A stretch of DNA of 64,000 nt from a virus, in the IMG/VR virus record IMGVR_UViG_3300033146_003395, positions 1-64,000 of that record; one strand, given 5' to 3'. A program made the translations under genes and the position numbers. The notes beneath the pieces are model-generated. The model did no database searches and was not told where the DNA came from. It saw only the letters and a program-made list of their open reading frames with translations. Positions within the stretch are counted from its first letter, which is position 1, and the number at the start of each line of letters is the position of its first letter. This document shows positions 30,794-39,554 of the stretch, one piece after another.

Positions 30794-32668
30794 ATGTCAT
30801 TAAAGAAATTACAACCCGAAACAATTTATGAAGAAACCCAACGTGAGGCTATTGTAAACAGACCGCACAATCTTGCTGGTTCAGTGAAGAGAATGAAAAA
30901 AGAGCGTTTTACTATTTCAAAAGACGAGATTAAATTACAAGAAACAAATACAATCCCAGCATTACTTAAACTGTTTATGGAAGCATTAGATAATCCTATC
31001 GATGTTGCTATCAAAGGTGGTTGTAATCTTATTCAAGTTAATGTAGATGCTAAATCTATTAGAATTCGTGATAATGGTTATGGTATTTCATCAGCGATAG
31101 GAGCAAATGGTGAATATGTTTTATATAAAGCAATGTGTAAATATAACACATCTGCAAATTATGCTAAAGATGTAAAAGGTCAAGGGCAAAAAGGTGTAAA
31201 TGGTATTGGTATTAAACTTTGTACGACACTAAGTTCTTACTTTAAAGTTATTTCAGATGATGGAGTAAAACAAGTAACTGTTATTGCAAAAGATAATAAC
31301 TTCGTTCACGAAGTTGATGAAGCAAAAACAACAGGTCAAACTGGAGTTGAAATTAAATTCAAACCAGATTTTAACTTATTTGATACTAATGAAATTGATG
31401 AAGAGCATTTAGATAGAATGTATGAATATACATTAATCCAAGCATTGACATATCCTGATATTACTTTTAAATTCAATAATAGAGTTATTAAATATACACC
31501 AAAGAAATTTCTAGATTTATTTAAAACTGATTATATTTCTGATAATCAAGATGACTATTTTATTAGTATCATGCCAAATGCAATGGATGATTTTAGACAA
31601 GTATCATTTATTAATGGGCTAGAGACATACAAGGGTGGTTCTCATATCGATTTTGTTATGGATAAAATCGTTGCTGGAATTAGAACTAAACTTATTAGAA
31701 AGCACAAAGGTATTAAACCAGGTGATATTAGGAATAAGTTACAGTTAGTTCTAATCGGGAAGGGTATGAAAAATATTGACTGGGAAGGTCAAACTAAATC
31801 TGAAATGTCAACACCTAATTCTATATTAGCCGATTATTTTAAGAATACAGATTTTGATAAGTTCATTGCTCGTATTTTAAAGAACCCAGATATTATCGAC
31901 CCAATTACTGAGATTTTTAAACTTAAAGAAGAAGCTAAGAAAAACTTAGAGCTTAAAAAGTTAGATAGAAAAGGTAAAAAGAAACCTAAATCAGAAAAAT
32001 TTATGCCTCCAATTGGAGCATGGAAAAATTGTTTTGTTTGTGAGGGAGACTCTGCAGCAAACTCTGTTTCTAAAATTTTAGGTAGACAAGGTAATGGATT
32101 TTATGCAATGTTTGGTGTTCCACCAAACGCTTATGATATGGCAATGAAAGATATTATTAAATCTAAAAAAATGTTAGACTTAAAAGACATTCTAGGTTTA
32201 AAATTTTCTGAAACTGTTCAAAATGAAATTAATTTTGATAATATTGTTATCACAACCGATTTCGATTTACCTGGACATTTTATTACTGGTCAACTTATTG
32301 GACTATTATATAAATTTGGTAAGAATTTATTTGAAGAAGGTAGAGTACGTAGATTTATTACTCCTCTTTTAATAGCTACAGATAAAAAGGAGAAGATTGT
32401 AGAATGGTTTTATAGTTTCGATGATTATAAAGAATTTGAAAAGAAAAATAAATCTAAAAATTATAATTATGACTATAAAAAAGGGTTAGGTAGTTTTGAC
32501 CCAGAAGAACTAGAGGTAGTTATTGCAAAAGATGGCCTAGAAAATATGATGGAAATATTCACATTGGATAATATAGCACCTAAGACAATAGATAATTGGC
32601 TAGGCGGGGATTCAACACCAAGAAAAGAATATTTGGCAGATTATAAGTTTGATATTATGAGTATGTAG
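30794..32668 (+). CDS. 39: Type II DNA topoisomerase, large subunit (gp39+gp60 in one chain)
   Basis: 624 aa. GHKL ATPase: M-E-A-L-D-N-P-I-D (Asn box, about residue 62), R-D-N-G-Y-G-I (about 94) and G-Q-G-Q-K-G-V-N-G-I-G. The Toprim part contains C-E-G-D-S-A-A-N-S-V and T-D-F-D-L-P-G. In T4 these are split into gp39 and gp60 by a mobile-element insertion; here they are a single reading frame. Works with gp52 in replication. RBS AAAAGGATAAGA. Confidence 0.93.
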   Translation: MSLKKLQPETIYEETQREAIVNRPHNLAGSVKRMKKERFTISKDEIKLQETNTIPALLKLFMEALDNPIDVAIKGGCNLIQVNVDAKSIRIRDNGYGISSAIGANGEYVLYKAMCKYNTSANYAKDVKGQGQKGVNGIGIKLCTTLSSYFKVISDDGVKQVTVIAKDNNFVHEVDEAKTTGQTGVEIKFKPDFNLFDTNEIDEEHLDRMYEYTLIQALTYPDITFKFNNRVIKYTPKKFLDLFKTDYISDNQDDYFISIMPNAMDDFRQVSFINGLETYKGGSHIDFVMDKIVAGIRTKLIRKHKGIKPGDIRNKLQLVLIGKGMKNIDWEGQTKSEMSTPNSILADYFKNTDFDKFIARILKNPDIIDPITEIFKLKEEAKKNLELKKLDRKGKKKPKSEKFMPPIGAWKNCFVCEGDSAANSVSKILGRQGNGFYAMFGVPPNAYDMAMKDIIKSKKMLDLKDILGLKFSETVQNEINFDNIVITTDFDLPGHFITGQLIGLLYKFGKNLFEEGRVRRFITPLLIATDKKEKIVEWFYSFDDYKEFEKKNKSKNYNYDYKKGLGSFDPEELEVVIAKDGLENMMEIFTLDNIAPKTIDNWLGGDSTPRKEYLADYKFDIMSM

Positions 32669-32696
32669 GTCTGGGTTGTTGGGAATTATAAATAAT

Positions 32697-32704
32697 GAAA
32701 AGGA
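32697..32704 (+). promoter_or_regulatory. T4-type late promoter before a homing endonuclease
   Basis: TATAAATA between the topoisomerase stop and the ATG at 32712, so the inserted endonuclease can be expressed late, independent of the early operon. Confidence 0.6.
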
Positions 32705-32711
32705 TAAAATA

Positions 32712-33377
32712 ATGAAATCCAATATTTATAAAGTAACATCTAAAACCTCTGGTAAATCTTATATAGGTAAAACTATCAAATCAATATTAAAAAGATTTGA
32801 TGAACATGTATGGCATAGTTTAAATGAAAATTGCTTGAAGACACATTTTCATAATGCTATAAAAAAATATGGTAAAGGTGACTTTATTATTGAATTATTA
32901 GAATGTGCAGAGAATACTTTAGCAAGTGAGAGGGAAATATATTGGATAGATTACTTTGATACATTTAATGGCGAAGGCTATAATATGACTGTAGGTGGAG
33001 AAGGGTTTGGCATAGGAGAAAATCATCCAATGTATAATTCAGCTAGATTCGGAGAATTAAATCCATTTTTTGGTAAAGAACATTCCGAAGAAGCTAAGAA
33101 AAAAATTTCAGATGAAGCTAAAGGTTTAGTAGTAGCAAGAAATAAGGTTACAGGGGAAGTTACTAAAATATTAAAAGAAGAATTTGATTTAAATAATAAT
33201 TTGGTAGGTATTACTAATGGAATTAAATTACCAAAATCTCACAGAGATAATATATCTAAAAGCACCATAGGTAAGAGTAAACCAAGAGTTATATGCGATT
33301 TATGTGGATTAAGTATAGATACTAGTAATTTAAAAAGACACAAAAACGGTAAAAATTGTAAAAAGGAAACACAATGA
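32712..33377 (+). CDS. GIY-YIG homing endonuclease between topoisomerase subunits
   Basis: 221 aa from the ATG at 32712 (AAAAGGATAAAATA). Starts N-I-Y-K-V-T-S-K-T-S-G-K-S-Y-I-G-K-T; R-F-D-E-H and S-E-R-E-I-Y-W supply further GIY-YIG residues. NUMOD3-like G-E-L-N-P-F-F-G-K-E-H-S-E-E-A-K and a C-terminal C-D-L-C ... H-x5-C finger. It overlaps gene 52 by 4 bases. T4 also has mobile DNA within its topoisomerase genes, an insertion hot spot. Confidence 0.93.
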   Translation: MKSNIYKVTSKTSGKSYIGKTIKSILKRFDEHVWHSLNENCLKTHFHNAIKKYGKGDFIIELLECAENTLASEREIYWIDYFDTFNGEGYNMTVGGEGFGIGENHPMYNSARFGELNPFFGKEHSEEAKKKISDEAKGLVVARNKVTGEVTKILKEEFDLNNNLVGITNGIKLPKSHRDNISKSTIGKSKPRVICDLCGLSIDTSNLKRHKNGKNCKKETQ

Positions 33378-34708
33378 AAAAAAGAGACGTAACACATTTT
33401 TTTGATAAAGAGTTTACTGACCAAGCAGCTTATATAAACTTTAGTAAAATCTCATCAATTATGGGATATAAAGTTACAGCTAATAAAGTATTAAATACAA
33501 TACTATCTGAGAATATTACTAAGTGGCAAAAAGTAGAAGTTATTTCGAGCCTAACAGCTCTTAAAACTTTATATCTAGGTGGTTCATCTAATATTGATGG
33601 AGTTATTGTAAATAATTCTACTACTTATGTTGGAGCTAATAATATTTCTGTTATTGATACTAAGGGTGACTTTGGTGGTAGACTGGATAATTTAGCGGCC
33701 GCATCAAGATATATTTTCGCTCGTAAAGGTGAAGATTTCGATAAATATTTTAATAAAGAAGATTTGAATGTTCTAGAACGTTACAATTTTGAAGGTCAAG
33801 ACATTGAGTATCAATTCTTAACTTTTAATATTCCAATTATTCTATGTAATGGTGGGAAAGGTTTAGGTTCTGGCCACTCATTTAATATTTTTCCTCGTAA
33901 CCCAGACGAGATTACTAAGTATCTTAAATATAATTTAGAAGGTAAAAACAAATCCAATAAACCATTTAAGAATAAACCATACTATAAAGGTTGGACTGGT
34001 GATATTTCTGCAGGTGAAGAAGAAAACCAATGGGTGATTGCTGGAAAATTTACTAGAAAAACTAAAGCATTAATTGAAATTACTGAAGTGCCTATTGGTG
34101 AAAGTTATAAATCTTATATTAAGAAACTAGATAAACTTGTAGAAGCTGGTACTATTAAAGACTACGAAGATTTATGTGATACTAAGGCTGATACATTTCT
34201 TTTTAAAGTTAGAACTGATATTGCATTTTCTAAGAGAACTGATGAAAATATTATGAAGACACTGAAGCTTATCACTACAGATAAAGAAAACTTTACACTG
34301 AATGATGAGAATAATGCTATCCGTGTTTATAAAGATGCTAATGAGGTTTTCTGGCACTATTATGAAATTAAAATGAAATATTTACAGAAACGTAAAGATT
34401 ATTTAATTAAGAAAATCACTCAAGATATTCATATTGATGCAAGTAAATATTTATTCATTAAAATGATTGTTGATGAGAAACTAGTTATTAATAAACGTAA
34501 AAAAGATGCAATTGTTAAAGACCTTGATAAAGTAGAAAAAATATTAAAGCAAGAAGACAGTTATAATTATCTTCTGAATATGAATATTTTATCTTTAACT
34601 AAAGAACGTTTAGAGAAATTAATGCAAGATATTAAAGCCAAAAAAGCTAAACTTGATTTAGTAAAATCTCAAACATTAGAAGCGATGTGGCTTGAGGATC
34701 TATCATGA
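33374..34708 (+). CDS. 52: Type II DNA topoisomerase, medium subunit gp52
   Basis: 444 aa (T4: 442). GyrA-type breakage-rejoining domain with the catalytic Tyr in A-A-S-R-Y-I-F-A (about residue 115), G-D-F-G-G-R and G-L-G-S-G-H-S-F-N-I-F-P-R-N-P. C-terminal coiled coil. Cleaves and rejoins the DNA gate for the large subunit. RBS AAAAAGGAAACACA. Confidence 0.95.
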   Translation: MKKRDVTHFFDKEFTDQAAYINFSKISSIMGYKVTANKVLNTILSENITKWQKVEVISSLTALKTLYLGGSSNIDGVIVNNSTTYVGANNISVIDTKGDFGGRLDNLAAASRYIFARKGEDFDKYFNKEDLNVLERYNFEGQDIEYQFLTFNIPIILCNGGKGLGSGHSFNIFPRNPDEITKYLKYNLEGKNKSNKPFKNKPYYKGWTGDISAGEEENQWVIAGKFTRKTKALIEITEVPIGESYKSYIKKLDKLVEAGTIKDYEDLCDTKADTFLFKVRTDIAFSKRTDENIMKTLKLITTDKENFTLNDENNAIRVYKDANEVFWHYYEIKMKYLQKRKDYLIKKITQDIHIDASKYLFIKMIVDEKLVINKRKKDAIVKDLDKVEKILKQEDSYNYLLNMNILSLTKERLEKLMQDIKAKKAKLDLVKSQTLEAMWLEDLS

Positions 34709-34908
34709 CATTAATTTTGAAAGATAAACCTATGACACTCAATGAGTTTAATAAAGTTGAGCGAAATGTAAGCCGTAAGCTTACAAATTGGCCTGAAGTA
34801 ATGTTTAATTCTTGGTATTATAAGGGCACAGTCCATTTTAAAATATCAGAAAAACATATAGAGATTTTAAGTTTAGAACTTTATATGGTAGGAGATTTAA
34901 ATGAGTAA
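34705..34908 (+). CDS. Small protein of unknown function
   Basis: 67 aa, basic N-terminal half, overlapping gene 52 by 4 bases and the next gene by 8. Ends L-Y-M-V-G-D-L-N-E; no shared motif. No family recognised. Confidence 0.6.
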   Translation: MTLILKDKPMTLNEFNKVERNVSRKLTNWPEVMFNSWYYKGTVHFKISEKHIEILSLELYMVGDLNE

Positions 34909-35323
34909 ACTTTATGCAAACCCATTTAAGTTGCAAAACCCATTTGAACCCAATAATCCATATCCAGGTTATAATCAAAGAGATAATGCAGTTGGTACTA
35001 AAAAAGTACAAGTTGAAATGAGATTTAGTGACGTTGTTATGAGTGAGTTGCCGGAAGAAATCAAAGATGAAAAAATTAGAAGACAACTGATTGATAACTT
35101 AGTTCAAGAACTTTATAAAAGTGAATTTATAGAATTTAAGAAACAGAAACGACCTCAAGATTTTGGATTAGAAACTGATTATGCAGTATCTGTAAATGTT
35201 GCTGATAAACAATTTACTAATACAATAGTATCTGAAAATTATTTTTTCTGGAAAGGCCGTGAATGGTCAGAAGCAGAAATTATTGAAGGACTTAAACAAG
35301 CCAACCCCCAATATATAGTTTAA
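34901..35323 (+). CDS. Unknown protein, C-terminal N-P-Q-Y-I-V
   Basis: 140 aa. N-terminus rich in N-P-F/N-P-Y (K-L-Q-N-P-F-E-P-N-N-P-Y-P), then an alpha/beta domain. Ends K-Q-A-N-P-Q-Y-I-V, a variant of the shared ending. RBS TAGGAGATTTAA. Function unknown. Confidence 0.65.
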   Translation: MSKLYANPFKLQNPFEPNNPYPGYNQRDNAVGTKKVQVEMRFSDVVMSELPEEIKDEKIRRQLIDNLVQELYKSEFIEFKKQKRPQDFGLETDYAVSVNVADKQFTNTIVSENYFFWKGREWSEAEIIEGLKQANPQYIV

Positions 35324-35345
35324 TATTAGTGTAATTCTTTTCAAA

Positions 35346-35387
35346 TTTAAGCTCCGTTTAATGTTAAACATGGTATAATATAGTATA
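35346..35387 (+). promoter_or_regulatory. Phage early-type promoter, family copy 6
   Basis: TTTAAGC, palindrome GTTTAATGTTAAAC, ATGG-TATAAT (35374-35379), ATAGTATATAA; drives 35403 onward. Confidence 0.85.
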
Positions 35388-35402
35388 TAAGAAGGATTGA
35401 AA

Positions 35403-35600
35403 ATGACAAAAACTAAAATTGAAGAAAAAATCGTTAAATATACAACAATGTTGAAACATAATCAAGAAATTTTTGATGGTTATGCCCCTTTCGATGATAC
35501 CAAATGTAATGAAAGAACAGCAGCATTAACAACTGTTCGCTTATGTGAAAATCTTTTAGAAGAACTAGAAGAATTACATTTAGAGCATGATTATGTTTAA
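35403..35600 (+). CDS. Small helical protein of unknown function
   Basis: 65 aa from the ATG at 35403 (AGAAGGATTGAAA). Charged helices, ends E-H-D-Y-V. Overlaps the next gene by 8 bases. No family. Confidence 0.6.
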   Translation: MTKTKIEEKIVKYTTMLKHNQEIFDGYAPFDDTKCNERTAALTTVRLCENLLEELEELHLEHDYV

Positions 35601-36213
35601 GAGTATTTGGAATAGACTTAAAGGAGATTTTAGCGAAGAGCATGATAACACTTTACCAGAAATAAAATCTAGACCTCCAATGCCTAAAAATGTAAAAGCA
35701 CCTAAGATTAAAGTTAATATTATTCCGGTTTTTAACCCAACCCAAGCTAATATTGACAAATATTCTAAGGGTGCTAGTTATTCATATACAGATGAGCATA
35801 AAGAGCAAGTAGATGGATTTATTAATATTCTGTTTGAAAATTTTGATACATTAGTTATCGACCATTATAATATTAAATTTAAAGGTACCGCTAAAAAAAG
35901 TGCCGCTCATAAATTTCAGATTGAAACTTGGATTGCAAATGGTGCTTACGCTGTTAAATTCGATTACATTATGAAAAGTGGAAAGACATTTACAACTCGT
36001 GTTAATAGAGAACAAGCTGCTAAAGTAATGTTCTTAAAAGAAAAATTGTTAGATCATAAAGCTAAGAAACTTAAAGATGAACTTAATGCTGAACTTAATA
36101 TCGAGAGTAAATCATTCACAACTATGGTGACATCATCAGGTAAAGAAATTAAAATTACCCAAAAAGATATTATTGATAGTTTAAGAATTACATCACCGGA
36201 ATATTTTGTATAA
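35593..36213 (+). CDS. Unknown protein, C-terminal S-P-E-Y-F-V
   Basis: 206 aa from the ATG at 35593 (GAG 7 bases upstream; an ATG at 35587 is too close). Alpha/beta with a Lys-rich centre. Ends L-R-I-T-S-P-E-Y-F-V; the same ATAATG supplies the start of the next gene. One of the longest proteins with this ending. Function unknown. Confidence 0.65.
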   Translation: MFKSIWNRLKGDFSEEHDNTLPEIKSRPPMPKNVKAPKIKVNIIPVFNPTQANIDKYSKGASYSYTDEHKEQVDGFINILFENFDTLVIDHYNIKFKGTAKKSAAHKFQIETWIANGAYAVKFDYIMKSGKTFTTRVNREQAAKVMFLKEKLLDHKAKKLKDELNAELNIESKSFTTMVTSSGKEIKITQKDIIDSLRITSPEYFV

Positions 36214-36443
36214 TGGAATTACTAGAAAACTTAAAGGATTTAAAAGGATTTTTAGGACCTAGATTTAAAGAGTTCATTGATGGAAAATATTATGTTCATC
36301 GTAATAATTTTTGTAATATAATTGGAGCGGAAGGTTGTGATGGTTGTGCTTTTGAACCTGTTTGTGATAGTATAGATGAGCTGGAAGAAAATAAGAAACT
36401 GGTAAATATTTTAAATCAAGAATATCCAGAATATATGGTATAG
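36213..36443 (+). CDS. Small four-cysteine protein, C-terminal Y-P-E-Y-M-V
   Basis: 76 aa. C-N-I-I-G-A-E-G-C-D-G-C-A-F-E-P-V-C (about residues 33-50) can bind zinc or an Fe-S cluster; such C-x-G-C-x-F peptides are common in phage small proteins. Ends N-Q-E-Y-P-E-Y-M-V. Confidence 0.65.
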   Translation: MELLENLKDLKGFLGPRFKEFIDGKYYVHRNNFCNIIGAEGCDGCAFEPVCDSIDELEENKKLVNILNQEYPEYMV

Positions 36444-36451
36444 GAGAAAAA

Positions 36452-36784
36452 ATGAAAAGATTTGATACATTACAAAATAATATTGTTTATATTGAAGCCT
36501 ATTGGTTTTCTCAAGGTGGAATTGTATTAGCATTTGATACACTAACAAAAGAGCATAAGTGCTATATTGAAGGTGGAAATAATGTAGGAGATTCTATGGA
36601 TAAAGATGTTTTACATATTGCTGGATATGGGAGTTCATTTCCGTTAGAAGCTGCTAAAGGTATTTTTCCAAATTTGGATTTAGATGAGGACTACACAGAA
36701 ACAAATGCAGAGTATTTTATAGTTTTTGCTTTTATAAATATTATGTTATTCAGTTTAACTGGTGTAGCAATACCAATAATATAG
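36452..36784 (+). CDS. Unknown protein with the shared motif made internal by a membrane tail
   Basis: 110 aa. The usual end N-A-E-Y-F-I appears at about residue 87 but is followed by V-F-A-F-I-N-I-M-L-F-S-L-T-G-V-A, a single membrane span. It looks like a normal motif-bearing protein whose stop was lost or replaced. The N-terminal domain is beta-rich. RBS TAGGAGAAAAA. Confidence 0.6.
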   Translation: MKRFDTLQNNIVYIEAYWFSQGGIVLAFDTLTKEHKCYIEGGNNVGDSMDKDVLHIAGYGSSFPLEAAKGIFPNLDLDEDYTETNAEYFIVFAFINIMLFSLTGVAIPII

Positions 36785-36791
36785 GATTTAT

Positions 36792-37655
36792 ATGAGAATT
36801 AAAACACATGAAGATTATTTGATAAAATTAAAATATAAAAATATAGAAGTTATACCATTAGAAATGTATACAGCTTCTAAGACTGCGATTTTACATAAAT
36901 GTATATGTGGGAATGAGTGGGATGTAAAGCCAAATATAGTATTGAATAATCATAAATGTGGATGTATTACTGGGCGAAAAAACAATACTAATGAATGGTA
37001 TCTAGAAAAGTTAAAAGAAAAAGATATAAAAGTTATACCATTAGAAATATATGAAGGTAGCAGTAATAAAATTCTTCATAAATGTATATGTGGAAATGAG
37101 TGGAGAACATCACCAGATGTAATTTTTTCTGGAAGTCTTTGTGGATGTGTATTAGGCCCAAAAAATAATACAAACATATGGTATCTAGAAAAGTTAAAAG
37201 AAAAAGATATAAAAGTTATACCATTAGAACCTTATATAGATTCTAAGTCTAAAATTTTACATAAGTGTTACTGTAATAATGAATGGTTAGGTAGACCAAT
37301 GGATGTACTAAAAGGAATGGGTTGTGGATGTAAACGTAACTATTCTTTAAGAGGAGCAGAATTTTATAGAGATAAGAAAACAATCTTATATTATATAAAG
37401 ATTAAAGGATTAAATAACGAAGATTTATATAAAATCGGTGTTACTTTATATAAAGATTCAATAGAGAAAAGTCTAAAGAAAAGATTCTATAGACAAGAAT
37501 ATGAGGTTATAGAGACTGATATATTCGAAGATGGAAGTGAAGCTTTCACACTAGAACAGTCAATATTAAAATTTAATAGAGAATACAGATACCTAGGTGA
37601 AAAAGTTTTATCATCAGGTAATACTGAATTATTTATTAAAGATATAAAGGATTAA
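36792..37655 (+). CDS. Homing endonuclease, T5orf172/GIY-YIG type with three Cys repeats
   Basis: 287 aa. Three repeats of about 60 residues, each V-I-P-L-E-x-Y ... I-L-H-K-C-(I/Y)-C-x-N-E-W ... C-G-C, likely zinc-binding DNA-recognition units. The C-terminal nuclease has I-L-Y-Y-I-K-I ... L-Y-K-I-G-V-T, K-K-R-F and E-A-F-T-L-E-Q. Close paralogues at 54776-55666 and 46496-46966. No late promoter of its own; sits in the early operon. Confidence 0.85.
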   Translation: MRIKTHEDYLIKLKYKNIEVIPLEMYTASKTAILHKCICGNEWDVKPNIVLNNHKCGCITGRKNNTNEWYLEKLKEKDIKVIPLEIYEGSSNKILHKCICGNEWRTSPDVIFSGSLCGCVLGPKNNTNIWYLEKLKEKDIKVIPLEPYIDSKSKILHKCYCNNEWLGRPMDVLKGMGCGCKRNYSLRGAEFYRDKKTILYYIKIKGLNNEDLYKIGVTLYKDSIEKSLKKRFYRQEYEVIETDIFEDGSEAFTLEQSILKFNREYRYLGEKVLSSGNTELFIKDIKD

Positions 37656-37656
37656 A

Positions 37657-38022
37657 ATGGGTTATTTAGAAATTATTGGAATCGGATATGCAGTGAACAT
37701 ATTAGCTTATGTTTTTATTATATTAATATCGATATTAAATGTGATAGTTAATATGTTATATGGTAATGCTATAGACTTAATGGCTGAGTCTACTGTATTA
37801 AAAACATTACATGCAGAATATTACGAACTTAAGAAATTAGTCCCTAAGAATATTTCAGGAACACCAGAAGATAAAGCCTTATTCTTTCCGTTTATGTTAT
37901 TAGTGCCTACATTTAAATTATTTTTCTTTTCTATGAAATATGGAATGAATAATTATCTAGCTTTAAGGATAATAAAGAAAAATACTGAAATGAAAGAGTG
38001 GATAAAAGCAAATGAGAAATAA
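37657..38022 (+). CDS. Membrane protein of unknown function
   Basis: 121 aa, N-terminal long hydrophobic stretch (I-L-A-Y-V-F-I-I-L-I-S-I-L-N-V-I) and a second one (F-P-F-M-L-L-V-P-T-F-K-L-F-F-F). One-base overlap with the next gene. No family. Confidence 0.6.
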   Translation: MGYLEIIGIGYAVNILAYVFIILISILNVIVNMLYGNAIDLMAESTVLKTLHAEYYELKKLVPKNISGTPEDKALFFPFMLLVPTFKLFFFSMKYGMNNYLALRIIKKNTEMKEWIKANEK

Positions 38023-38426
38023 TGGCTGATAGATTTGATAAATTAAGTAAACGTTATAAGATAGAAGAAGATGAAAAGTGGAGAGAACATTCACATGATA
38101 TGCCAGCTCTTAAACTAAAACCTGGATATGGAATTAGTGTAGTCCCAGCTTTTGGTGGAGCTATGTTAAGAATGAATATCGAAAAAGGTCCAATTAATTT
38201 CTCAATATATTATGATACTCAAGATGCCTTAGGTATTGTTGGCAAAGCTTATTGGGAAATATTTCCTTTTGTGAAATATGGAACTGAGCAAGATGGTACA
38301 ATTAGAGCAGAGGAGGACACAGGTAGGTATTATACAGATGAATTCAATGAAATGATTGAAGCGATGTATAAGAACACAGAGTATCAGGAAGAATTTCGCG
38401 AGAAATTCCCTGAGAATTTTATTTAA
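38022..38426 (+). CDS. Unknown protein, C-terminal F-P-E-N-F-I
   Basis: 134 aa. Starts M-A-D-R-F-D-K-L-S-K-R, similar to the start of the 41144 protein (M-A-K-D-F-D-H-L-A-K). Ends R-E-K-F-P-E-N-F-I. Function unknown. Confidence 0.65.
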   Translation: MADRFDKLSKRYKIEEDEKWREHSHDMPALKLKPGYGISVVPAFGGAMLRMNIEKGPINFSIYYDTQDALGIVGKAYWEIFPFVKYGTEQDGTIRAEEDTGRYYTDEFNEMIEAMYKNTEYQEEFREKFPENFI

Positions 38427-38435
38427 GGAGAAAGA

Positions 38436-38948
38436 ATGGAATTATTTACAGGAGTAGGTATTTTACTTGCAACAGTTTTAGGGTTAGCTTGGTATTGGTC
38501 AATTGGGATTGTGGTACTTATTTTAATAAGTATAGCATTTAGTAATGATGCAGATATTGGTAATGAAACTTGGTTATTTGTTGGAATCTTAGGATTAATT
38601 ACATGGGCACTTTGGGGTCAGATTACAATTGGAGCATCAATTTTATTTACGATTTATTACTTAGCAATTGGTTCAGTTTGGAGTGTATTAAATTATGCAA
38701 GAACTATCAAGGGTAAAATTACTCAAGCTAAGATTGACGGTTACACGACTACAGATTTACCTCTAAGTCACTTTCAAAAGATGATTAAGAAAAATAGAAT
38801 CGCTCGTTGGATTGCTTACTGGCCTTTCAGTATTGTGAACTATATAATTGGAGATTTCCTTGGAAATGTTTTCAATAAAATTATTGGTATGCTTGGTAAC
38901 ACTTACTCAAGAATTACTAAACATTATTACGACAAGCTATTTGCGTAA
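38436..38948 (+). CDS. Multi-pass membrane protein of unknown function
   Basis: 170 aa with three hydrophobic stretches (about residues 6-32, 43-75, 125-145) and a basic loop. RBS AAGGAGAAAGA. Overlaps the next gene by one base. No family. Confidence 0.6.
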   Translation: MELFTGVGILLATVLGLAWYWSIGIVVLILISIAFSNDADIGNETWLFVGILGLITWALWGQITIGASILFTIYYLAIGSVWSVLNYARTIKGKITQAKIDGYTTTDLPLSHFQKMIKKNRIARWIAYWPFSIVNYIIGDFLGNVFNKIIGMLGNTYSRITKHYYDKLFA

Positions 38949-39508
38949 TGTCTAAAGTTGGAATTTTAGATTCAGGGGATTTTAACCCCTGTACACTGAG
39001 CAAATTAGAGTTACCAAAACGGGAACAAATCTCAGAAGAGGGCGAAAAAAAATTTAGATATGATGATAAAAAACTTTCAGTTGTTATTTACGATTACGAT
39101 GAGATGGAAATTCTTTCTGATTATATCGGGATGGATATTAAAACTTACCTAGAATATTCTTCTTGGAATACGGGGAGAATTAAAAAAGATATTAAAGGTA
39201 ATTATATATATGTTAATAAAGATAATATAGTTAAATATATTAATAAATTAGAACTTAATATATATTTAGAAGATGGTTGGATAAAAGGTAATCTATGTAA
39301 ATCGACAAAAGGCAAAGTAAGGGTTTATAAAAATAATAGGAATACAACAATAGATGAAAATTTATTAGATGAATATATTACAAATGGTTGGAAAAAAGGT
39401 GCATATAAAGTACGATGTGATGATTGTAATAAAGAATTAAGTTCTTTAGGCAAACAAAACCATAAATGTTTAGGAAAAGAGCATAAATATATTTTTAATT
39501 TAAGCTAG
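38948..39508 (+). CDS. Homing-endonuclease remnant or chimera (DNA-binding part only)
   Basis: 186 aa. Residues 85-150 show the repeated L-E-D-G-W-I-K-G-N and I-T-N-G-W-K-K-G-A units and a C-D-D-C ... H-K-C finger known from C-termini of phage HNH/GIY endonucleases (compare D-G-F-S-K-G-R-L-R at 58755). No nuclease core is present. The first about 60 residues (S-G-D-F-N-P-C) look unrelated, so this may be a gene end replaced by an endonuclease tail. Its stop lies in the next promoter. Confidence 0.5.
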   Translation: MSKVGILDSGDFNPCTLSKLELPKREQISEEGEKKFRYDDKKLSVVIYDYDEMEILSDYIGMDIKTYLEYSSWNTGRIKKDIKGNYIYVNKDNIVKYINKLELNIYLEDGWIKGNLCKSTKGKVRVYKNNRNTTIDENLLDEYITNGWKKGAYKVRCDDCNKELSSLGKQNHKCLGKEHKYIFNLS

Positions 39509-39540
39509 AATTAATGTAAATTATGGTATAATATAGTATA
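39499..39540 (+). promoter_or_regulatory. Phage early-type promoter, family copy 7
   Basis: TTTAAGC, TTATGG-TATAAT (39527-39532), ATAGTATATAAA; drives DNA ligase. Confidence 0.8.
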
Positions 39541-39554
39541 TAAAGGATTAATAA

